This document shows positions 1 through 7,060 of a stretch of 41,327 nucleotides of DNA, piece by piece. Source of the stretch: a virus; the IMG/VR virus record IMGVR_UViG_3300033154_000500, positions 1 to 41,327 of that record; one strand, written 5' to 3'. Every line of letters begins with the position of its first letter. Positions within the stretch are counted from its first letter, which is position 1. The translations under genes and the position numbers were made by a program. The notes under the pieces were generated by a model that was given only the letters and a program-made list of their open reading frames with translations, did no database searches and was not told the DNA's origin.

Positions 1-86
1 GGGTTGCAATTAATGCAGCCATGGAGCCAATTAAAAGTCTTATAGATATATTAGCAGGGGTATTCTTTCCAAATGAGGAGAAATAA
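1..86 (+). CDS. C-terminal end of small lysis-region protein (wraps from window end)
   Basis: This is the tail of the 86-residue protein encoded whole at 41039-41299. The same codons appear here because of the terminal repeat, and the stop TAA is at 84-86. It is not a separate gene; see the full copy for a description. Confidence 0.9.
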   Translation, partial: VAINAAMEPIKSLIDILAGVFFPNEEK

Positions 87-114
87 TGGACAGCTTTATA
101 TTCAGTTTGGATAA
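1..114. repeat. Terminal direct repeat, left copy
   Basis: Bases 1-114 are identical to 41214-41327. The repeat lies inside coding sequence (end of one small gene, start of the next), so it most simply marks the overlap of a circular or circularly permuted genome of 41213 bp. A true packaged terminal repeat cannot be excluded from sequence alone. Confidence 0.95.
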
Positions 115-280
115 ATATTTGCTTGCTCTAATCGATGGCAGTGGTTTCGTGTTGCTTATTGTGCTTGGCATCCTGAAAATACTTGCGAAAGAGACTACCT
201 GGTCTGTTGACGATAAGATTATAGGGATGCTTTTAGGTATGGTTAAAAAAGCCAAAGAGTCGGTTAAAAAGACAGGCTAA
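86..280 (+). CDS. Small single-span membrane protein, possible holin
   Basis: A 64-residue protein with one strongly hydrophobic stretch (about residues 19-35) followed by a Lys-rich amphipathic tail. Its ATG overlaps the stop of the preceding gene (TAATG), and GAGGAG upstream serves as ribosome binding site. It is the last gene of the late operon, next to the murein peptidase, a membrane protein and a lipoprotein, and a terminator follows directly. Size, topology and position suit a holin or another lysis accessory protein, but I recognise no family motif, so the function is inferred from context. Confidence 0.75.
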   Translation: MDSFIFSLDKYLLALIDGSGFVLLIVLGILKILAKETTWSVDDKIIGMLLGMVKKAKESVKKTG

Positions 281-282
281 TT

Positions 283-308
283 CTCTTACTATGTCTGTAA
301 GAGTTTTT
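283..308 (+). terminator. Intrinsic terminator of the late operon
   Basis: A 7-bp perfect stem (CTCTTAC at 283-289, GTAAGAG at 297-303) with a 7-nt loop is followed by TTTTT. It lies just after the last late gene and faces the minus-strand early operon. Confidence 0.75.
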
Positions 309-507
309 ATGTTTTACAAAAATTGCACCGGCGGTTCTCCGTCCGGTGCAATGCCTGATTAGCTGCGTTAAAATCGAATGTTGGATAATGATAAGTTTCA
401 CACTTACAACTTCTACAATAAGATATTCTGCATAATTCTGGGTGTTCTGCAGAAGGATGACAATATATGCACGGTTCGCATAATTCACATACAAATTTTT
501 TCTTCAT
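307..507 (-). CDS. Cys-rich zinc-ribbon-like small protein
   Basis: A 66-residue protein with many paired cysteines: CELC and CIYC near the N-terminus, YCRSCKC in the middle and CNFC at the end, which points to bound zinc. The start is well supported by GGAGGAATT just before the ATG. It is the final gene of the minus-strand replication operon. An intrinsic-terminator hairpin overlaps its last codons, so many transcripts may lack the stop codon and the final Cys pair. Function unknown; a small regulator or nucleic-acid-binding protein is possible. Confidence 0.7.
   Translation of the reverse strand: MKKKFVCELCEPCIYCHPSAEHPELCRISYCRSCKCETYHYPTFDFNAANQALHRTENRRCNFCKT
318..352 (-). terminator. 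Intrinsic terminator of the early operon, inside the last gene
   Basis: A 10-bp perfect stem (322-331 with 343-352, GC-rich, 11-nt loop) is followed on the minus strand by TTTTT (complement of 318-322). It sits within the last codons of the Cys-rich gene at 307-507, whose stop codon is downstream of the hairpin. Confidence 0.75.
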
Positions 508-543
508 AATTCCTCCAGAGTACTAACAGGGTGATAGATGGAA

Positions 544-858
544 TTATTTCCGCTCTTTCTTCTGTTTAATCTTTTCATTCATTGCCTTTAATTCGCCCTG
601 AACAACCGGAGGCAACTGTTGGAAAATCATTGCCCAGTCATTATTCTCCAGAAAACATACTTTAGTTTCCAACTGTGCTATTCTTGCCCTTTGAGACTCC
701 CTTAAATTAAGACGGGCATCTCTGGTGTATAGTTGGCAGACCCCGTAAAAAGCAAGAAGAACTATGCAGATAAAAACAATAAATGCTATTGTCCCACTAA
801 ATTTAAGAATCAGTTTCTCTTTCCAGCTTGGCTCGTTCAACATTTCAAAATTATTCAT
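544..858 (-). CDS. Membrane-anchored coiled-coil protein
   Basis: A 104-residue protein with one transmembrane segment (about residues 20-42) and a charged helical region with coiled-coil character (about 50-104, very Lys/Glu-rich at the end). AAAGGAGG, encoded by the last codons of the upstream gene, lies before its ATG, so the two genes are translationally linked. No family is recognised. It could tether a replication component to the membrane, but that is only a guess from its place behind the polymerase. Confidence 0.75.
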   Translation of the reverse strand: MNNFEMLNEPSWKEKLILKFSGTIAFIVFICIVLLAFYGVCQLYTRDARLNLRESQRARIAQLETKVCFLENNDWAMIFQQLPPVVQGELKAMNEKIKQKKERK

Positions 859-860
859 TA

Positions 861-1061
861 TTACCTCCTTTTATCTATTTTGGGGTGCAGCTTTCGATAC
901 TGTCTAACCATTTCATGGCTTATGCCAAGTTTCAGAGCAAGTTCCTCCCAGGTGTTAAATTTCTTTTTCCCGTTTCGTAACATAGTTGATGGGGATTTAT
1001 AATTAGTATTAAACATGCTATTGTACCAGGACGTAATTTCTTGCCAGTCTAATTTACGCAT
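861..1061 (-). CDS. Small helix-turn-helix protein
   Basis: A 66-residue protein starting directly after the polymerase stop (TAAATG). Residues about 36-60 (WEELALKLGISHEMVRQYRK) read as a helix-turn-helix with the typical pattern of a positioning helix, a G-I-S turn and a recognition helix. The rest is basic. It could be a small transcription or replication regulator co-expressed with the polymerase. The HTH is seen; the role is inferred. Confidence 0.7.
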   Translation of the reverse strand: MRKLDWQEITSWYNSMFNTNYKSPSTMLRNGKKKFNTWEELALKLGISHEMVRQYRKLHPKIDKRR

Positions 1062-3329
1062 TTAATCCACCAATTGACGATGCCGATTGATTTTTTTTAG
1101 ACTTCCCCATCTTCTCCCTTCCTTAAAGTCCACCTCCAGAGGAATAATAAAATCCCTTGGTGCAACATTTTCCATTATATTTCTTATTTCCATAACCGCT
1201 ATATCTAGTATATTTTCCTCTACCATATAAACTATATCATCGTGTATTTGTATAAGGGGTTCTATTACCCCAATTTCACTTAGACTACGGTAGACCGGAA
1301 CTAATTGCCCCATGGCCTCCTTGATTACCCCCTGAGCACCCATTTGAATTGGGGCATTACCAGCCTGCCTCTCCGCTTCAATTCGAATCCAGCGATTAGT
1401 TGATCTTATCCCTGGGATATACCGGATTCGACCCCACATGTCTCGTACATAACCATAACGTTTTGCCTGTTCCCCATTTGCTTTCATATAGGTCGCAATC
1501 CCCCGATAAATATCAAACCAGGACCTAATCATCTCCTCACAATCGGAGATAGACCATCCCTCTGCCCCACCCACAGTTAATTCCCTCTGGAGACCTTCTG
1601 CCGTAATCAGGTTGAGGATACCAAACCCAACTCGTTTGGCCGGATACCTATGTTTCATTTCATCAAGTTGGGGAATAGGGACTCCAAACATTCTACTTGC
1701 TGTTATTGCATGGATATCTTCTCCTCGCCAAAAAATTCCCATCATAGTTTCATCTTTACTGTCATTGGCAGCAACCCTCATTTCAACCTGACTATAATCA
1801 CCTGAGAGGAAAACATTACCTTCCCCAGCAACATAACAGTCCCTCACCTTTCTTCCCTCCTCAGAACGGGTAGGCTGTGCCATCAAATTGGGTTTGCTGG
1901 AGCTTAATCGTCCAGTAGCCACACGGGTAATCCGTAATGTCGTCCGGATTCGCCCATCAGGAGAAACCAATTTGGGGATAGCGTCGGCATAGCTGGTCTT
2001 CAACTTCTGGTATTCCCTCCAATCCATTATGTCCTGAACTGAAGGATGTAGGTGAATATACCTCTTGAGGATATCTCCTGCTGTGGATTTGTTGGTTGCT
2101 CCCTTCTTGGATTTGAATTTTCCCCCCTTAAGGTGCAATTCCAGTCGATCATAGATCAAGGTGGACATCTGCAGATAGGATGCCGGATTGATTGCTTTTC
2201 CCCCCAATAAGTGTCCAATTGTCAATTGCATCTTCCTCTGGATTAAGTCCATCCTCCCCTGAAAGTAATCACTAAGGGAGGAGAAAGCAGGAAGGGAAAC
2301 TGGCATCCCATTGGCCATCATATCAACCACCATTGGGAGGGCAGCCATATCCCGCCAGAACGTACCCTCTAACCCAAGACTTAGGATTCGCTCCCATAGG
2401 ATGGGGTAGATTCTAATGGTGGCATCTGCATCCCGTGCCGAGTACCAAATGGCCTTATCACGTGGAATATCGGACAAGTCGGCCTCTTCAAGCACACCAA
2501 GCACAGATTCTGCTTGCCCTGTATCAGACATCTTCCTCCAACTATTATAAGGTTCGATATCCTTCCCAGCTTCAATTGCGGACAATACTCTCTGTATTTT
2601 CCTTTTAATGTTTTGTGGCTGTCGTACATGAGGTTCCCCCTTTTTCCATTCAAGAACAGGAGCGGGGTTTGGCCATTCCATTTCCATTACCCGTTCCAAA
2701 TAGGCAATTGCTTTCTTCCTTGTAGCATTTCCTACCATCTCTGGATAGGACGACATCTTCATGCCGCAATGTCGGAAAGCAAGGGGCTTCAACCCCTGCG
2801 GTTCATTTTGAAGTAGATAGGCCATTACCATTGTATCCGCCACCTTTCGAGGCCAGATGCCCATTCTAGCAAGGACAGGCAGATCGTAGAGGGCGTTCTG
2901 AATGATGGTGATAGTGTCTCCGTAATTCACAGCGGCGTTCAGGGCATCCAGTGCAGGCTTTTGGTCGGCCATGATCACGTGGGATTCTCCTGGGATTACG
3001 GAAAAGCTAAGACACCAAGGCTTTCCCTTTGCCCATTCTGTATCAATGGCGATTATTGATGCCCCTTCGGTAATATTGGCTACTCCGGCTAAACTGATAA
3101 CTTGGTCATAATTCTCCTTCCCCTCCCATTTATCTACTGGGGGATGGGGTTCAATTTCACCCTTAATGACCTTACCTACCATTACCATATCACATTGGAA
3201 CATGATCATTAATTCCGGTGAGTGTAATCCAGCAGCGGGATGGTAAGTAGGTATCCAAGTACACTCATGTCCGAGAAGATTTACTGGACGGGGGATGCCG
3301 TGCAAAAGCTCCATGGAAACATTACTCAT
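1062..3329 (-). CDS. dpoZ: Family A DNA polymerase (DpoZ-type) carrying the C-terminal end of a uracil-DNA glycosylase
   Basis: A 755-residue PolA-type polymerase with proofreading exonuclease and no 5'-3' exonuclease. Exo I is DTE at 96-98, Exo II N145/D149, Exo III Y296/D300. Polymerase motifs are TGRLSSSKPN (about 472-481), motif A DYSQVEMR (511-518), motif B R561/K565/F569, and motif C HDD (696-698). In motif B the Tyr of the usual FGLIYG is Asn (FGILN). Residues 10-35 (HG...TYHPAAGL) are not polymerase but match the C-terminal His motif of family 4 uracil-DNA glycosylases, whose N-terminal part is two genes upstream; the HNH gene between them appears to have split a UDG-polymerase fusion. 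The start has AGGAGA 7 nt upstream, inside the HNH gene end. With PurZ and MazZ present it is a candidate aminoadenine-preferring DpoZ; polymerase identity is certain, Z preference inferred. Confidence 0.93.
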   Translation of the reverse strand: MSNVSMELLHGIPRPVNLLGHECTWIPTYHPAAGLHSPELMIMFQCDMVMVGKVIKGEIEPHPPVDKWEGKENYDQVISLAGVANITEGASIIAIDTEWAKGKPWCLSFSVIPGESHVIMADQKPALDALNAAVNYGDTITIIQNALYDLPVLARMGIWPRKVADTMVMAYLLQNEPQGLKPLAFRHCGMKMSSYPEMVGNATRKKAIAYLERVMEMEWPNPAPVLEWKKGEPHVRQPQNIKRKIQRVLSAIEAGKDIEPYNSWRKMSDTGQAESVLGVLEEADLSDIPRDKAIWYSARDADATIRIYPILWERILSLGLEGTFWRDMAALPMVVDMMANGMPVSLPAFSSLSDYFQGRMDLIQRKMQLTIGHLLGGKAINPASYLQMSTLIYDRLELHLKGGKFKSKKGATNKSTAGDILKRYIHLHPSVQDIMDWREYQKLKTSYADAIPKLVSPDGRIRTTLRITRVATGRLSSSKPNLMAQPTRSEEGRKVRDCYVAGEGNVFLSGDYSQVEMRVAANDSKDETMMGIFWRGEDIHAITASRMFGVPIPQLDEMKHRYPAKRVGFGILNLITAEGLQRELTVGGAEGWSISDCEEMIRSWFDIYRGIATYMKANGEQAKRYGYVRDMWGRIRYIPGIRSTNRWIRIEAERQAGNAPIQMGAQGVIKEAMGQLVPVYRSLSEIGVIEPLIQIHDDIVYMVEENILDIAVMEIRNIMENVAPRDFIIPLEVDFKEGRRWGSLKKINRHRQLVD

Positions 3330-3714
3330 TGTCTATTCTCCTATGTAGCACTAAATGGCAGTTTGCACACAGTAGTTCTATTTCACTGGGAAAATTGTTT
3401 TCTACTAACCATTTATAAAATCCGTAGTCACTTCCTGTTATCCTTCTATGCTCTTTCCCTCCTCCATTAACGTGATGAAATACTAAAGTTTCCGACCTAT
3501 TTTCCCCACACACAGAACACTTACCACCATAACCCTCTATCGCTTTCCCTAGCCATTTGTCGAATAGCTTTTTGCGTCTTTCCCTACTCCTCTGGTTCGC
3601 CCCTGTCTTGTTCTCTATATACCATAATTTGTGCTGCCTTCTTAATTTCTCTTTATTCTTTTGTCTATAATCTTTGTCATATTCATTCTTTTCCTGTTTA
3701 TTCTTATAGGGCAT
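3322..3714 (-). CDS. HNH homing endonuclease inserted in the UDG-polymerase gene
   Basis: A 130-residue protein with a basic N-terminal half and a C-terminal HNH nuclease: CSVCG (first zinc pair), FHHVNGGG (catalytic His-His and Asn), LLCANCHLVLHR (second zinc pair and last His). Its ATG overlaps the stop of the UDG N-terminal fragment, and its stop overlaps the polymerase start (AATGAGTAATG), so it fills the break between the two UDG halves exactly. Free-standing HNH enzymes of this kind cut and spread into phage genes. There is little room for an intron beyond the ORF, so a plain intercistronic insertion is more likely. Confidence 0.9.
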   Translation of the reverse strand: MPYKNKQEKNEYDKDYRQKNKEKLRRQHKLWYIENKTGANQRSRERRKKLFDKWLGKAIEGYGGKCSVCGENRSETLVFHHVNGGGKEHRRITGSDYGFYKWLVENNFPSEIELLCANCHLVLHRRIDNE

Positions 3715-4139
3715 TAGTATTTTCCCTCCTGAATATCCTGTATGACTTGTGCAGCTATTCTCCCCATTGTAATGATGTATTTTGGCTGCAACTTCAAAAT
3801 AGTAGGGATTAAGTGATTAGTAACGCAATTCCGGATTTCCTCAGCAGATGGGTCACGGTTTCCTTCAGGATGACAACGGATTATATTGTCCAACCAGACA
3901 CCCAAGCGACTAATCCCATTAATATCCAGATGGTGTCTTGCCTCTTCCCCACTCACTCCGATAAGAGGTCGGCCAGTCCTATCCTCCTCAATCCCAGGAG
4001 CTTCAGCGATTACCATGACCTGAGGGTTATTCGTTGGGGATATAAAATGAATTTCCCCCTCAACGATTTGCTTTCGGGATTGGACGAGGGCAGGGCATAG
4101 CTGGCAATTCCTCGTTCTTTTTTTTCTGGGTGTTGACAT
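3714..4139 (-). CDS. Uracil-DNA glycosylase family 4, N-terminal fragment
   Basis: 141 residues of the Fe-S uracil-DNA glycosylase family. Seen: C12 and C15, C89 and C105 as likely [4Fe-4S] ligands; IAEAPGIEEDRTGRPL (44-59), the active-site loop; IIRCHPEGNRDP (86-97); and PKYIITMGRIAAQ (119-131). The family's final His motif (HPAA) is missing here but present at residues 30-33 of the polymerase ORF. Reading GKY straight into SNVSMELLHG gives the normal family spacing, so the protein is cut rather than decayed. It may still act as a split enzyme with the polymerase-borne piece. AAGGA 7 nt before the ATG is the likely binding site. The first codons coincide with a dispersed repeat. Confidence 0.85.
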   Translation of the reverse strand: MSTPRKKRTRNCQLCPALVQSRKQIVEGEIHFISPTNNPQVMVIAEAPGIEEDRTGRPLIGVSGEEARHHLDINGISRLGVWLDNIIRCHPEGNRDPSAEEIRNCVTNHLIPTILKLQPKYIITMGRIAAQVIQDIQEGKY

Positions 4140-4147
4140 TTGTGTGT
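4111..4147 (+). repeat. Dispersed repeat, copy 1
   Basis: The 37-bp element begins CTCGTTC, continues with a T8 tract, then CTGGGTGTTGACATTTGTG, and is followed by TTGTGCGC (4150-4157). Near-copies lie at 18505 and 28456. This copy overlaps the first codons of the UDG gene, read on the other strand. Function unknown. Confidence 0.8.
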
Positions 4148-4182
4148 CCTTGTGCGCTGTGTCCTGTGCGCTGAGTATTAAG

Positions 4183-4689
4183 TTAATCTGGTAACAAAAT
4201 CTGTATTTCCACCTGAAATTTCCTGCAGAATCGGAAGAGACCTATTAAGGTTTGTTCCTCCTTTGTTACATAGTCATTCCCGTATGGATTGTTCATATAC
4301 TCCCAGCCTTCACCACTGGCATAGGCAAATAGTGCCCACCAAGAAGGTGGCATAATTATAAGCCCAAGTTTATCAGCCCAGCATAACCGACTTGGTTGTG
4401 TATCAAATATTGCTGATAGATGTCTGGAGTGCCATGTAATTTCTTTTCTAACAGTATTAAATCTGGAATTGTCAAAATAGGACGGAAAGAAGAATGGGTG
4501 CATTGACCCATCCGGACCATCTATAGATTCACAACCCCAATAACCCCAATCATGGAAGAAAATAGCAAGTAGTACTTGGAAATTGATACTTCCCCAGCCA
4601 TACAACTTGACCCATCCGATTAAGGTAAATAGTGGATGTAATAGAATTTGATGGCAACCAAAGAGTAAAGATCTAGTCCCTAATTTCAT
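4183..4689 (-). CDS. datZ: HD-domain phosphohydrolase, candidate DatZ (dATP triphosphohydrolase)
   Basis: A 168-residue single-domain protein with the HD metal-site pattern: H13 in GCHQILLHP, H46-D47 in FFHDWGYWG, further His at 64, 87 and 90, and D106 in CWADKLG. Size and H...HD...D order fit the small phage HD enzymes, including DatZ of aminoadenine phages, which strips triphosphate from dATP so that the polymerase uses dZTP. The nearby PurZ and MazZ genes make this the likely role, but HD proteins have varied substrates. A GTG at 4698 with AAGGA upstream is an alternative start adding three residues. It overlaps the end of the small gene upstream. Confidence 0.75.
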   Translation of the reverse strand: MKLGTRSLLFGCHQILLHPLFTLIGWVKLYGWGSINFQVLLAIFFHDWGYWGCESIDGPDGSMHPFFFPSYFDNSRFNTVRKEITWHSRHLSAIFDTQPSRLCWADKLGLIIMPPSWWALFAYASGEGWEYMNNPYGNDYVTKEEQTLIGLFRFCRKFQVEIQILLPD

Positions 4690-4690
4690 A

Positions 4691-4846
4691 TTAATCACCC
4701 ACCATTCCTTCTGGTCTATATTTGTTTATTACATTATCCAATTTTACTGCTACATCCAATTCATTATGCATCCAGAGCCATGCTGATAGTTCATCCAATT
4801 CATCTATCAGTATCTGCAATTTTGCTTTTAATCCTAGATCAGGCAT
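4691..4846 (-). CDS. Small acidic helical protein
   Basis: A 51-residue ORF starting with ATG overlapping the stop of the ERCC4 gene (ATTAATGCCTGA), with GGGAGGAG at good spacing. It is predicted to be almost all helix, with a Leu/Glu/Asp-rich middle (ILIDELDELSAWLW). It ends within the start region of the HD gene. Overlaps on both sides and the strong binding site support a real gene. Function unknown. Confidence 0.65.
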   Translation of the reverse strand: MPDLGLKAKLQILIDELDELSAWLWMHNELDVAVKLDNVINKYRPEGMVGD

Positions 4847-5552
4847 TAATCTCCTCCCATATTTTACTGGCTAATTTAGGGCCAATCCCCTCAATTTCCA
4901 TTAGTTCTTCCTCACTTGCATTTAGTAGATCAAACATATCAGCAAAGTGTTCCCCAAGTTTTCTTGCCTTATCCCATCCGATTCCAGTAAGCTGATTTGC
5001 CATGCGAGTAACCAAATTGGGTTTTGACAATTGGGCATGGACAATTGGTTTCTGGAATTGGAGGTGGGATTTGTGCCCTATCCACTTCTTCCCCCACCAA
5101 CCATGACATGCCCTTAACCATATTGCGGTTTCCCAGTGATTACTAGTCATTACAGTAACAATTCCACATATTACCTGGAGTGTATTGATAAAATTGTATA
5201 TATCCCGTGCCATAAACCGACGAGAACCCTGGGCAGCAGCTATCCATTTCCCATTTTTACCTATCCGTTGGAGTATTCCGGTTCTGCGGTCTGGTCTCCA
5301 TATTCCCTCAATCAAGAGGTAGACTTGATCATACTGTTGGGTTAGACCAATAATTTGGTGTCCAGAGAGACGTCCTGTGGTCATAGACTGGAGGAAATCA
5401 AGTAGGGTTTTACGTTCTACTCCGATATTAATTGGTCCAGAGGGACCATTGCCAGTGAAGGCAAAATCGGCATACTCCAGACGGCATATTATTGGTTTTT
5501 GTAGGAGAGGGGCAATTTCCACTGAACCTATTCGAGAGTCGACGAGGATCAT
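4839..5552 (-). CDS. ERCC4 (XPF/MUS81-type) nuclease with helix-hairpin-helix tail
   Basis: A 237-residue protein. The N-terminal part is an ERCC4 nuclease: D5 in ILVDSRIG and VERKTLLDF (45-53), the ERK signature of XPF-family structure-specific endonucleases. The C-terminal 50 residues hold tandem helix-hairpin-helix motifs (LTGIGWDKARKLGEHF and IEGIGPKLASKIWEEI) that bind branched or duplex DNA. Such enzymes cut flaps and forks, so a role in recombination or resolving replication forks is likely. It overlaps both neighbours by a few bases, as in a tight operon. Family call firm; exact substrate unknown. Confidence 0.85.
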   Translation of the reverse strand: MILVDSRIGSVEIAPLLQKPIICRLEYADFAFTGNGPSGPINIGVERKTLLDFLQSMTTGRLSGHQIIGLTQQYDQVYLLIEGIWRPDRRTGILQRIGKNGKWIAAAQGSRRFMARDIYNFINTLQVICGIVTVMTSNHWETAIWLRACHGWWGKKWIGHKSHLQFQKPIVHAQLSKPNLVTRMANQLTGIGWDKARKLGEHFADMFDLLNASEEELMEIEGIGPKLASKIWEEINA

Positions 5553-5800
5553 ATTGTCACTTTATTGCTAGGGGTTAAAATTCTCTTATCCTCGAAGGCG
5601 TTATTTTCATCCAATTTCCCCTCTTTGGCTCCCCTCACGAAATGGGCAATAATGGCAGCCTGAGCATCATTCATAATGGCGAGGGCAGCATCCAATCTTG
5701 TTGGGAAACCATTGACATTTAATGCACCATCAGATAGTAATGTTATTCGGATTTGTACTATTGGGGTTGGTAATACTGGCTTTTCAACTGGTTTATTCAT
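5549..5800 (-). CDS. Small conserved-looking protein, function unknown
   Basis: 83 residues: a Pro-rich N-terminus, a short beta-rich part (IVQIRITLLSDGALNVNG), a long helix (about 34-60) and a polar tail. Its stop overlaps the ERCC4 start. The architecture resembles small phage proteins encoded next to recombination genes, but no motif is recognised. Confidence 0.7.
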   Translation of the reverse strand: MNKPVEKPVLPTPIVQIRITLLSDGALNVNGFPTRLDAALAIMNDAQAAIIAHFVRGAKEGKLDENNAFEDKRILTPSNKVTI

Positions 5801-5828
5801 ATTAATTCCTCCTGTATCTTATATAGAA

Positions 5829-6017
5829 TTAAACTAACTCCTCCTTAATTGCAAACCATTCGGGCACTTCCACCTCATTGTCTTCTTCATCCAACCAGCC
5901 AATAAGAGATCGGGGAATCCATATTTCCTGATTATCCATTCGGAAGAGAACAGCACCTAGATCGTCACGGTTCACCACTATTTCATCAAAACAGATTACT
6001 ACTTGATTATCCATCAT
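5829..6017 (-). CDS. Small acidic protein, function unknown
   Basis: 62 residues, beta-rich, with many Asp/Glu in the second half (LDEEDNEVEVPEWF) and a Trp-Ile-Pro-Arg motif in the middle. It starts 6 nt after the Sak4-like gene. No domain is recognised. The position suggests an accessory to the recombination ATPase. Confidence 0.65.
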   Translation of the reverse strand: MMDNQVVICFDEIVVNRDDLGAVLFRMDNQEIWIPRSLIGWLDEEDNEVEVPEWFAIKEELV

Positions 6018-6023
6018 TATTCC

Positions 6024-6761
6024 CTATTCCCAATTTGTGGGATCCATATTCGGTAAAACCATAGAGGCAAGAAAGGGGAAGGTACACATGGGACCCGCAA
6101 ATTCTTCCCCCGCCAAGTCAGGATTCTGTCTACAATCTTTAACATAAACTACAAATTCCCCTCCATCCTCTGGGGAATAACGGTAGACTTGAATATTTAC
6201 TTGAGTAAGAAATCCAGTATCCCCAAACCCTGCTCGTTCATACTCACTGGTTCTCTTATCATTGACATACTGGGGTTTCATTTTGTGAATTAGAATCAAA
6301 TTCTTGTTGTAGTTGTAGGCCTCACGAATTAGGGCACGGTACTCCGCATTGACTGGTCCATATTGATATGGCATAACCTGTGTTAATCGACCAAATCGGG
6401 CCATCCGGAGAATTTCCCAAATTTCTGTTGCCGTATCCAAAATGATAGTCCGGACATCATTTCCTCGAAGCATGGAAATATAGGCCTCATGGAAACGGGC
6501 ATATTCCTTTGGGGCCTGTTCTGCGGAATCCTCATTTACTCTATCAATGGACATAATCCAGATGTCCTTGTCACCAAACTTGGAGACTACCCCTTCTTCA
6601 CCAATGTCGGTTGAGAACATGGCAATAGGTCCAGGGGAAGTAAGGGCAAAATGTGTCTTTCCCTGCTTTTCCAACCCCTCTATTGATAGGACAATCCGTG
6701 GTTGAACTTCTCGCTCCTTGGCTGAGATGAACCCCTTCTTTTTCATTTGTAGTTTTCCCAT
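6024..6761 (-). CDS. Sak4-like RecA-fold ATPase (single-strand annealing/recombination)
   Basis: A 245-residue protein with Walker A GLEKQGKT (29-36), a hydrophobic Walker B strand ending in Asp (TIILDTATEIWEIL, about 105-118) and the overall layout of the phage AAA_24/Sak4 ATPases, RecA-core recombinases that work with a phage SSB. A likely SSB and a RecB/Cas4-like nuclease are in the same operon, making a full recombination set. GGAGGAGGAA lies before the ATG. The reading frame of the frameshifted gene upstream runs on into this gene by about 160 bases. Confidence 0.85.
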   Translation of the reverse strand: MGKLQMKKKGFISAKEREVQPRIVLSIEGLEKQGKTHFALTSPGPIAMFSTDIGEEGVVSKFGDKDIWIMSIDRVNEDSAEQAPKEYARFHEAYISMLRGNDVRTIILDTATEIWEILRMARFGRLTQVMPYQYGPVNAEYRALIREAYNYNKNLILIHKMKPQYVNDKRTSEYERAGFGDTGFLTQVNIQVYRYSPEDGGEFVVYVKDCRQNPDLAGEEFAGPMCTFPFLASMVLPNMDPTNWE

Positions 6762-7060
6762 CTAATTCCTCCTCCTTATCGAACCTTAATTTATTATCCC
6801 TAATAGTTTGAAATAGCCCCTCTGAAAGCACAGTTAAGTCTTTATGCCCTATCTCAAGATTATTAAAAAATTTAATTCCTTCAATGATTTCATGCAAAAA
6901 TGATTCAGCAGGTGCGCTTTCGGGAATATCATCTTCTTTTCTTAATCTGATTTGGTGATGATAGGTGTTGAATTCCCCAGGGTTGTTTATTGTTGCGGAA
7001 GTTGCAAAAAAAAACTTTAATTGTATGTCCGCCAATTTTTATTTCTTTAGGTATATTCAT
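6598..7060 (-). pseudogene. Frameshifted HExxE phage protein (break at a T9 run)
   Basis: The ATG at 7060 overlaps the upstream stop (ATGA), and the first residues, MNIPKEIKIGGHTIKVFF, are typical of a conserved phage family. That frame stops at 6929 after 43 residues. Removing one T from the T9 run (complement of 7006-7014) joins it to a frame continuing ATSATINNPGEF..., FLHEIIEGI (HExxE) and LSEGLFQTIRDN, which is the rest of the family. So the gene is either disrupted, read by slippage at the run, or hit by a sequencing or assembly error. The downstream frame overlaps the Sak4 gene and its true end is unclear. The family resembles zincin-like proteins by its HE motif, but activity is unproven. 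Confidence 0.7.

Noticed and set aside
3330-3713. Group I intron or intein around the HNH gene
   Set aside because: The HNH ORF has its own start and stop and fills nearly the whole gap, leaving no room for an intron core. An intein would need continuous frames. Splicing was not tested, so only plain insertion is claimed.
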